64,000 bases of DNA from Adiantum capillus-veneris. Lineage: Eukaryota > Streptophyta > Polypodiopsida > Polypodiales > Pteridaceae. The notes below the pieces were generated by a model. It did not search any database, had not been told where the DNA came from, and worked only from the letters and a program-made list of their open reading frames with translations. Of the stretch, positions 54,704 to 64,000 are shown piece by piece (within the stretch, counting starts at the first letter, position 1; every line of letters starts with the position of its first letter). The DNA lies in assembly GCA_014529385.2 (NCBI GenBank), contig CM043959.1, positions 49,545,122 through 49,609,121 on the forward strand, read 5' to 3'. A program made the position numbers and the translations under genes.

Positions 54704-54710
54704 CACTTAA
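54084..54710 (+). repeat. Composite satellite: ~130-bp units joined by (GA)n runs
   Basis: Four diverged units share gtc..agaacaatc, gacctcaaagatctatt, gagtcttgaacccaagac, tgatactc.agaggg and ttgggatag. GA runs lie at 54084-54147, 54258-54272, 54389-54400, 54516-54576 and 54654-54699. Each unit begins after a GA run. Confidence 0.8.
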
Positions 54711-54773
54711 TCTTGAAAAAGTTGAGTACATTCCTTGAGTCAAGTAATATAGCTTGATTAGGTGTGGGAATGA

Positions 54774-54940
54774 GAGTGCAATGTGTGCTAGAATGGTACA
54801 TAGAGAAGAAGAAGACTCGAAGGCCAATGTGAGGAGGAGGCTCTAAAGAGAGGAAAGAGGAAAGTGCAATGTGTGCTAGATGAAGACATTGAAGGCCAAT
54901 GTGAGGAGGAGATTCTAAAGAGAGGAAAGAGGAATCTTGT
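54774..54940 (+). repeat. Tandem pair of ~85-bp units
   Basis: agtgcaatgtgtgctaga, gaaggccaatgtgaggagga and ctaaagagaggaaagagga occur twice in a row, the first unit with a small insertion. Confidence 0.8.
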
Positions 54941-55495
54941 CCTCGCTAAGATCAAGGAATAGGACTAGTGGAAGCTAAAATAGTGCATGTGTTGAAAGCT
55001 AGCATATTTTCAAGAGTCTATGGGTAAAACCCCGTAGAGTTAAAACCCTCGTCTTTCTTTTTAATCAGGATAGGGTGCACACCTAAGATGGATAAAGGCT
55101 GAAGCTTTTGGGCCAAGGTCTCCAAATTACCTACAACTAGTCTTTATGAGCTTCTCTTCCCTCCTTCAAGCTTATTGAATCTAACTTAGAGTGAGGCTAT
55201 CGTAGAATCTTATCTACAACTAGCGAAGATCACCTTTGAAAATAGTAATTTGAACCTCATGACTGGCTACGTGTCCACCTACTTTTTTGATTGTTAGTTT
55301 TTTTATTGCAAGTGGTTGATTTGATGGACCTTAAGAGAGATCAATTAGAAAGTGTTGTGATTTACTTTAATAGCATGTTCTCTTCATCCAAAAGGATTTT
55401 AATGAAGACTAGCTCACGTGACCCACCTTCGACAGGTCTCGCTTGCTTTTACCATGACACACATGGCATTTATAAGGTGTGAAACAAACTTTCTT
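54941..55495. other. Intergenic sequence without recognised gene
   Basis: AT-rich; only short chance frames. No transposon end or RNA gene recognised. Confidence 0.5.
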
Positions 55496-56527
<1,032 letters not shown>

Positions 56528-56530
<3 letters not shown>

Positions 56531-58003
56531 TAATGGAAATGGCCTATGAACATTGAGAATAACAAAATTAAGAGACTATAATGAGCATTTTTAAGAGACT
56601 ACTTTGAGAACATAGAGGGTGAACTTAATTAGTTGTAGAAACATAACAATTATACTTAATTAACTTGGCATGAACAATACTTTTGCAAGAGAGAGAGTTA
56701 GAGAACACTTGAGGACCAGATTTATGTGGACCGGGTTCCCTCTCCAATAGGCTTTTGTGTTATAGATTCTTCCATAAAGAGAGACTTGATACAATACAAT
56801 CTTTGGGTTCCTTGAGACTTAGGTGAAACTTCATGCATCACAAGCATAACATAACCATTGTAAAAGCATTAACCATCCCCGGCCTCAATCCCAAGGCCTC
56901 AAACACCTTTGAAGGTGGAGAAAGCTAGCAAGGAATTAGGGTAGGGAAGAGGAAGAAGAAGTAACATACAAGAAAGAGATAGTTCCTCACTTATCATCAC
57001 TCTTCTTGCATAGCATAGCATAATAATGATGATGAAGAAGACGACAAGCTTAAGCATTGAAGCATGGCTCTTGGTTGGATTTGCATTCCATAGCCAAGAG
57101 TGTTGGTGTAGGCTCTCAACTTCTCAACAAGCTTGGAGAAAGAGATGGAGTTCTTGTACTTTCACCGAGTGAGATTGAGCATGTGAGTGTGTGTGAGAGA
57201 GAGTATACCCCTCCAAGCACACCCCCAACTTGCTTTGGTCAACCCCTCCTTGTAGCTTATGCTTGCATTTGATTGGACCCCAACAAGCCTAGCCAATCAC
57301 ATGCATAGTGCATATCAAGCAACCATGCTAGCATTAGGAGAACTGTCCTTCTTTCCCCTTCGAGAGAGAGGACTTGATAAATGCATAAACAATTAATTTA
57401 ATTAGATAAATTATCATTGGACCCCTCTAGGGATCAACCAATAGGCTTTAGGCACACTATGAGGGCAACCTAGCTAGAGGCTTGACATGCGTCTAACTTT
57501 CCTCTTTGAGCAAGGGGTGTCCTTTGGGTGAAGAAGGAGCCATTAAACACCCCCCCCCTCCACTCTTGGGGCTCGCCCCCTCCTTTGTAGGCACATGCTT
57601 GAATCTTTGGAACACCTTCATCCCCTCTAGCACCTTAACTATGAAGCACCTTAGTCATTAAGGACCTCAAGCACCTTAGTCAGTAGGCACCTCAAGCTTG
57701 GGCCAGGTTCTCACCTCAAGCACATCTCTAGCTTGCCTAAGGTTCTAGGTCTAAGGACTTTTAACAATAACCTTTGGAGGTCTTTAATGAAGCTAACCCT
57801 AAGGTCTTTAAGCTCCATTAGCTAGCATTGCTCTTTGACATACCATCTTTCATTTGGACCCATTGACTTTGGCCCCGTGTTGAGATAGATCCATAAGCAC
57901 ATATCTATATTCTAACTCTTGTTCCCGTTTATTCTTACACAATAAATGATCGGTTTAATATGAGAAAATCATTTGGGTTAGTTAGATATAAGATTTTATG
58001 ACA
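56528..58003. other. Intergenic or possible LTR sequence left of element L
   Basis: No gene recognised. The end ataagattttatgaca (57988-58003) followed by a reversed PPT-like tract (ctacctcactcttgaaat) looks like the inner end of an L 3' LTR, but its other border and second copy are not visible. A C-run and short GC-rich patch lie at 57550-57590. Confidence 0.4.
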
Positions 58004-59767
58004 CTACCTCACTCTTGAAATCATAGTCGTCATGGTCATCCTCGACTATGAGGTAGAGGAGATAACGTCTTAGTCATTAGTCTATGTTTCTTTGTGCGTA
58101 GAGGATCCCTCTTTATCCTACGACATCATTCCAAGATGGACGACTAATCCATTTGGGACTTGGGAGACTTAGCTGCTGCAAGCATGTCTGCTCTTGAGTC
58201 CATTTTATTCTCCCAAAGTAGAGTGACAAATTCTACTTAGTGTTTGAGAGACGTCGTCATCACAAACATGGTTCTAAGCATGCATACTACTTAAATTTGT
58301 GCACAAGAAGAAGAGAATTAGTCTTATAAGATAAAAACATCGATCATTTAAAAGAAACATGTATATTTGATTACTCTAATATAGCATTATAAGCATTGAA
58401 AAGGTTCATACTATTCTTAAGCTATACTCCTTGCATCCATCTAGCATCTTCAAAAGGATAATTTTTTAACTTAATAAGATATCGTCAAATAATCTTACCA
58501 TGCCATAGCACCTTGTCTTCATGTCGAAGGATAGCTTCAGGTTGTAGAACCTCTTCTTGGTCTTCGATTTCTGGGGGGTATTCAATAATTGGTTCTCTTG
58601 GTGGCTCTCCTTTGTAAGGCTTAAGTAGGCTCACATGAAAATCATTGTGTATGAGCCAATGGTTTGGGAAAATTGAGTTGATAAGCCATGTCATTGATTG
58701 TCTTCAAGATTTGAAAGGGACCATAGTATCTTTTTGCTAGTTTAGCATATACTTTTGGTGGCCGTAGGATTTTTGCCCGTCGTTTGCCTCAATCGAGCCT
58801 TGGGAAACTTGAGAAGACCCAATCATTTTCTTTGAACGTTAAGGCCCTTCTGTGCTTATCAACAACAGTCAGTGTGCTTGCTTGCTAAACCTGTCGACTA
58901 TTGTCCATATTCTCGTATTCCCATGGATAGACTTAGGTAATCCAAAGATAAAATCCATGCATATACTCTCCCATGGTGAATTAGGGATTGGAAATGGCTG
59001 GACTAACCTAGATTGCTTCCCTCTATCATGCTTGGTCTTTTGGCACACCACACATTTTGAAACATATTCTTGTATGTTTACTTTCATGGTAGGCCAATAG
59101 AAGTACGTCTCTGCTCCTCGAAGAGTAGGTTGAATGCCTCTATGCCTTGCATAGGGAGGAGCATGGGATTCATACATGACTTTCTCACGAAGGGAGTGGG
59201 TAACACATAGCCTATTGCCATGGAGAAGATAACCATCTTGCAAGGTGAATGGTTCTTCTTTCTTCCCCAATGCAAGGGCTGACAATATGTCTTTAAAGTC
59301 ACGGTTAGTAGCATACTCATCCATCATAGAAGATAGATTATTGTGAGTTGCTATAGACACCGCATTTACTCTTGGTCGTCGTGAAAGTGCATCGACCACT
59401 TGATTGTGCTTACTAGCAATGTGAGCAATATGAAAATAAAATTGCGAAATAAAATTTTCCCACCTCATTTGTTTGTCGGAAAGCTTGGTTTGCGTCATGA
59501 AGTACTTGAGACTTTGGTAGCCCGTTCCCAAAATAAATGTAGTCCCCAATAGATAGTACTTCCATGTGTCTAGGGTATGTAGAATAACTAAAATCTCTTT
59601 TTCATATATGCCCAAGACCTGATCATCCGTATTGATCCTTCGCCTCTCATGCTATGCAATGCCCTCCTTGAAGCAAGACTGCTCCAAGGCAATCACCACA
59701 AGCATCACATTGGACCTCAAATGGCTTTGAGAGATCCGGAAGCATAAGCAATGGTTGGGAGGTAAGA
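58004..59767 (-). mobile_element. Element L: Ty3-gypsy pol fragment with an integrase deletion
   Basis: Right to left on the minus strand: FEVQCDACGDCLGAV (RNase H, about 59735-59690), IYEKEILVILHTLDTWKYYL, FMTQTKLSDKQMRWENFISQ, HHCC finger (HAPPYARHRGI..CVVCQKT), SICMDFIFGLPKS and VDRFSKQAH (first Asp of INT). The rest of the catalytic core is missing; it jumps to KHRRALTFKENDWVF, then [40 protein letters not shown] and a degraded chromodomain (YLIKLKNYPFEDARWM). Frames shift several times. No 5' LTR, gag, PR or RT. Confidence 0.82.
58869..59700 (-). pseudogene. Element L RNase H and integrase N-terminus
   Basis: About 250 open codons with RNase H C-terminal half, spacer and integrase zinc finger; it ends at FSKQAH where the deletion begins near 58870. 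Confidence 0.82.
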
Positions 59768-59945
59768 TGTCATGCCAAGGGTAGGACTATAGGAGGGCAC
59801 GGCCCTGGCCAAGGGCCGATGGATACACATGCAGTACAGGGGCTATATATAGGAGGGCCAAGGGCCTATATATAGGTATGGTTGGGTGGCTAATGGCATG
59901 TCTATCTCCCTATGCTCTTTCACTGGTATCAGAGCTTAGGGGAGA
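59768..59945 (+). repeat. Possible short LTR (about 165 bp) and tRNA-Met PBS, element M
   Basis: TGTCATGCCAAGGGTAGG to tatgctctttca (59768-59932), then tggtatcagagc (59934-59945). Two tatatatagg boxes (about 59847 and 59868) and repeated gggccaaggg. No second LTR was found, so it may be a TRIM-like element or only the end of a longer LTR. Confidence 0.4.
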
Positions 59946-60011
59946 AGGGGGAGGGAGAAGAAGGAGGCATGGAGGAGCTTGCAAGGCGATCACTTCTTGC
60001 CATGGATCTTC

Positions 60012-60058
<47 letters not shown>

Positions 60059-60784
60059 AGCCTTAAGGAAGAAGATGGCCAAAGGGATTGTATGCAAGTT
60101 TTCACGCTTCTCTCAATTGATGCTAAAGCTTGTTTTTCTCAACCAAGGCTATGGAAGTCGACAGAGGGCAGGGGTCGTGGCACCGAGCCCTTGCATGAGA
60201 ACATGGGAGGCACAGGTTGCAGGAAACGCCTCTCTACTGGCGGAATCCGAAATATGGGAACGCACTCTTGAGGTGCGAGCCTTGCTCAACCGACCTGCAC
60301 GAGGGAAGACAAGGCTGCCTGTTATGTGATCGCCTGGCATGCGGCGAGTTTCACGCTTCTGCAGCAACCTGCCTTGCGGCCTATCACGCCGGGTAGGGCA
60401 TGTTGTTCATGGTGCAGCAGTCGACCATCGTTGTTGCAGCCAAAAACGAAAGTAATTTTTTTTAAAAAAATTAATTTGATTTACTTGCCCTACCCAACTA
60501 GGGGCTTTGGCCCACTGTGCGTAGTGGCCGGATGTTAGTAGCGGCTAATAGCTGCACCAAGCATGCACCAAGTAGGGGATATGCTATGGAAGTACACAAT
60601 ATTTACTTTTCATTGTATAGGGCTTGGGATCATTTAGGAGTTCCAAAGTTGTATGAGTTTAGGCTAGAGAGCTCACTTTATCCCATAGTTGAAGGGTTTG
60701 AGGCCCAAAGCTATAAAAGAGCCCTATGCTTAATGAGAGGTCATTCTAGAGTGGTCCTTTTGAGAACTCTCTCCCTAGAGTAGC
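59946..60784. other. Leader of element M or unassigned sequence
   Basis: GC-rich stretch with a CT run (60014-60056) and a plus-strand open frame around 60580-60783 (YRAWDHLGVPKLYEFRLE..), which I do not recognise. No pol domain follows. Confidence 0.35.
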
Positions 60785-61415
60785 TGTTGATGGCCTAGCC
60801 TTTGAGCTTAATGTCCATGCTTAGAAGGCTAGTGCTAATCACATGTAATTAGTGTAATCCTCTCTTAATTAATCTAGTCTTCATTATGTTGTCAATCATG
60901 TTTCTCTACTTTCCTTCATTGTTTTGAAGTGTTGATCTTTTCTAATCTAACTCTTACTTATGCTAAGCTACTCCAATTAGTGGAGTCCTTATCTAACTCT
61001 CTCGATTAAGTGGAGTGGACGTACTCGTGATTGAGGGATTAGAGTTGTCCTGTAATGGTGTGCTTGTGTGTGTGTGTATAGGTTTAAGAAGCCTTGAGCT
61101 TAATTTGATTATGTGTGACTTGATTTGGACACCATGATTGGCATGGTTGGGGAGGCCGACTTGAATGCGATCTTGTGTGCTTAATCGTCAATGTATGTAA
61201 TTAGAGTTGTGCTTGAGAGACTCCAAGATTAGTGTGTTTCACTTCGTTGCTTGATGTGTGTAGTGTTGATGCTTGATGTGCGATTAGCATTAGTTGATTT
61301 GGGATGATTTCTATTTGCATTGGAGGATGCACGCTCTTGAATCCTCTCAATCTTTGCATCCGATGACGCTCTCACACATTCTTTGTGTGATGCCTCCAAG
61401 CCCTAGCCGGGTCAT

Positions 61416-61471
<56 letters not shown>

Positions 61472-61523
61472 CGGATTGATAGATTTTGTGGGAGATTGCC
61501 TGTGCTATGGCGAGCCTCCAACA
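60785..61523 (+). repeat. Element N 5' LTR
   Basis: 739 bp, beginning TGTTGATGGCC and ending CTCCAACA, so the ends are inverted repeats (TGTTG/CAACA). Directly followed by the PBS at 61525. Includes a (CT)n run at 61417-61470. The 3' LTR would lie outside the window. Confidence 0.65.
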
Positions 61524-61524
61524 T

Positions 61525-61542
61525 TGGCGCCGCTGTCGGGGA
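61525..61542 (+). other. tRNA-Asp-type primer-binding site of element N
   Basis: tggcgccgctgtcgggga closely resembles the tggcgccgttgccgggga PBS typical of plant Athila/Tat (OTA) gypsy elements, two changes from it. Placement one base after a CA-ending LTR supports the call. Confidence 0.72.
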
Positions 61543-64000
61543 ACGGGTTGCCTACGCTAGTGGAGTTGAGGTTGCAAAAGATAAGAGTAATTTGATTACC
61601 GATTTCTTGTAATTAGGTAGGATTTGATTTGTGTGTAGTGTAATTGGTTTAATTAGATGTGGATAGTGTCATTTCACCCCAAAAACCCCTAAATTCTCTT
61701 TTGATTTTGCTAATTTTTCACTAACCTTCACTGATTTTGTATCCCATTCATGCTAATTTCGTGCTAATTGTACTAATTCCATGCTAATTGTGCTAACCAA
61801 ACCACTAATTTTGATTTGGAATGTATGCTAAATCCCCTTAATTGAGGAGGATCATCACTCTTAATTGCTCTAATCTATGCCTAATCATGTGATTGAGTGT
61901 TGATTTTGGTCAATTTTTTGATCAATTTTGGACCGAATCGGAGTGTGTGTGCAATGGAGTGTCTACACGAGGAGCAAGGATTAAGTGAGCAAGCAATCAA
62001 TTGGGTGATTGGAAGAGCAAGATCGAGGATCCATTTGCCTAATAAGAGGCACAAAATTGAATTGTAAATGCAAATTTTTCTTCATATGTGCTATGAATTG
62101 TGTGAGCACTTCCATGCATAAATGATCTCACTGCACCTAATTTTTGGCGCTTATGGACAAGAGTGTGCCTAAAAAATTGAGCGTGGAATTGATTGAGCAG
62201 ATTTTTAGTGCTTACTTTGAATGACAAATGATTAAAAGCACTAATGCTTTGAGTTTTTTTTGAAGGAATGTGGACGAAGTGTGTGTTCAAATGATCCAAG
62301 AAGGGGTCATCATTGAAAAATATTGCAAAATGTGGCTAATTAGAGCCATTCCAATTGTTTGGATTAAAGTTGTAATGCTAGCTCATAGCTTGGTCTAAAA
62401 ATGCAATTTTTTTCATTTGAGCTAGTGTTTACGTTTAGCCAACTTTTGGAGCTTTTAAAGTACAAATTTGGCTATTACGAGCCATTCATTTTCATTTCAT
62501 CAAGTTGCAGTCATCTCTAGCTCATAGATTGCTCTTAAATTGTAAAATTTCATGTGAGGTAGTTGTTAGCCAACTTTGTGAAAAGCTTTAAATTGTAAAA
62601 TTTGGCTATCGAGAGCCACTTCATTTCATTCAAAAGTTGTATTATTTTCAGCTCTTAGCTTGTTTTAAATTCCATATTTCAAGTGAGCTAGAAACTAATC
62701 TACTTTGAACCTTGCATGAGAGATTGTAAAAATTGTAAAATTTGCTTATGTAGAAGCATACCTCTCTCATTATTGATATGTATGCATAAATTTTCTATCA
62801 AAGAGCATCATGTGCATAACCAAAGGCACTTTTTTCCCTTAGGTTCCCTTTGGCAAATTCGGGTATGCAAGACCCTAGCATTAGGTTTTCAGTAATGGTT
62901 CTTGTGTGCTTTTGGCTTTCAATAATTGGCTTTTGTAGCTTGTGTTTACACTTAGCTTCAAATCGGCTTCTTCTTTTGCAAATAAAAAGATCAAGAGGCT
63001 TCTCTACAAAGGGGATGCTTGCTCAAGGATGCACAAAGAGCATGAATAGGTGTAATCCTTCCATGATTTTGCTCTTTTATCTCTTGCTTGGCTTAAGTGA
63101 ATCTGCTTCTAAGCTATGGTTTTTTCATGTTCGAAAGCTGGTCATTTCAAAGTTTCAACGCTTTGCTTTGTGAAAATTAACTCATCAAAAAATTAGGTTT
63201 TATGTGTGCTAATCATAGGTAACTGGCCTTGACCTTAGGTTCATGTAGGATTATTTCTTGTTAGTCCTAGATTCTTAGTGATAGTTTTAATACTCCACTC
63301 ATTTTTGTCATGACTTAGGGCTATGAGTAGGCTTTAGTCTTTTTTAGTCCAATTGCCACTAGTATCTCATAAAGGAAGCAATAAAAATGTGCTAAAAAAT
63401 GAACCATGAAGTAAAGAAGTGTCCAAAAAAGGTAGCAAAAATGCTACTAAGGCACATGAAAAGAAAAATTCTATGTTATGTTGTGTCTATGTGAGGCCTA
63501 GCGTCTTATTGGCACTTGGTAGGTGAGGGGAATCACCTTCGCTCGCTTGGTCAAGGCCCTAAACCGATGCCCTGGGTTGATAGGGGTTAGCCGTCGCCTT
63601 GGTAAGCTAGTAGGCTTTTGGAACACCTTCTTGAGGGTTCAAGGAGCTGAGAGTCGCACCTAGACTTGCCTTGGGGTGGTAGCCTTGTGATTGTGCTTTT
63701 ATTTTTCAATGAATGACTAAATCAAAACTTCCATGAGCTTCAAAAAGCTTTGACAATGTACTAATAGATTAGGTACTTTTTTATAGCCCGTAGACATGAT
63801 AGACTCGAATGATTTATTAAAATTGGTCACATAGTTTTTAGGCTAGTAGATTTATGAACTTGCATTAGCCTAGGGCCATAATTGATTGCTTGTGTTTCAT
63901 GCATAAAACTGAAATTTCAAGTGGTTTAATCTTCACAATAGTTTGAGTATTTTTTTGCTTTATGTTGTCTAGTTTTTGACTATGATTGACCCATCTTTTA
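61543..64000 (+). mobile_element. Element N leader/internal region (continues beyond the window)
   Basis: AT-rich leader with ~130-145-bp diverged repeats (62318-62780). No gag domain recognised up to 64000. OTA elements often have long leaders, so absence of gag does not argue against the call. A GC-richer patch at 63480-63680 has no recognised coding role. Confidence 0.5.
62318..62780 (+). repeat. Diverged tandem repeats in the N leader
   Basis: The phrase (ttg)taaaatttggcta..gagcca recurs near 62325, 62460, 62595 and, diverged, 62725, each followed by a T-rich part and ctagctcatag/agctcttagctt. Period about 130-145 bp. Confidence 0.65.

Noticed and set aside
60517..60783. 88-codon frame as a host gene
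   Set aside because: No domain or splice support; lies between putative retroelement ends. Left as unassigned sequence.
62850..63173. 107-codon plus-strand frame with hydrophobic stretches
   Set aside because: No family resemblance, AT-rich leader of element N, and the hydrophobicity follows from T-rich codons.

Overview
The window is nuclear DNA of a land plant with a large, repeat-rich genome. Evidence: one spliced plant gene (PUX2-type, UBX-domain protein) with canonical GT-AG introns, many Ty3-gypsy LTR retrotransposons primed by initiator tRNA-Met, a plant LINE with a DUF4283/CCHC ORF1, hAT-like DNA elements, and long GA/CT and CA microsatellites. A giant intron full of retroelements fits a fern, lycophyte or gymnosperm; the sequence alone does not settle which.

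Host gene. The plus-strand PUX2-like gene has coding exons at 1203-2378, 2508-2786 and 53337-53588, predicting 568 aa (zinc finger, PUB, UBX). The second intron (2787-53336, about 50.5 kb) splits the UBX domain, and almost every other feature in the window lies inside it.

Intron, left nest (3183-17960). Element A (minus) is a member of a family whose LTRs end in the palindrome TGTCACGTGACA. It contains element B (4863-14198, target duplication CTGAG) and a rearranged plus-strand element D (15209-17773, target duplication GGGAC). B carries element C inside its own 3' LTR (5460-9728), plus a 742-bp hAT-like element (12102-12843) that itself holds a 204-bp hAT-type MITE (12466-12669). B and C have no polymerase and encode an unusual basic, coiled-coil and His/Asp-repeat protein followed by a second conserved frame.

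Intron, middle nest (17960-36100). Element E (minus, degenerate gag-PR-RT) is broken by a solo LTR of family F (20129-27360, TATCC). That solo LTR holds the complete chromovirus G (20413-27016, GCAGT). E's primer-binding site holds the nearly intact gypsy element H (27868-34822, ATACC).

Intron, right part (36100-53336). Two recombined plus-strand family-F elements contain an H-family fragment K and a nearly full-length minus-strand LINE (42640-48760). An A-family element J interrupts the F 3' LTR. Reverse LTR fragments and a 300-bp duplication lead to the splice acceptor.

Downstream flank (53589-64000). This stretch has composite GA satellites, CT/CA/GT microsatellites, a broken gypsy pol fragment (L), a short LTR-like end with tRNA-Met PBS (M), and the 5' LTR and leader of a probable OTA-lineage gypsy element primed by tRNA-Asp (N) that runs off the window. 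No other host gene, tRNA, rRNA or CRISPR array was seen. Element letters A-N are labels used only in this annotation.
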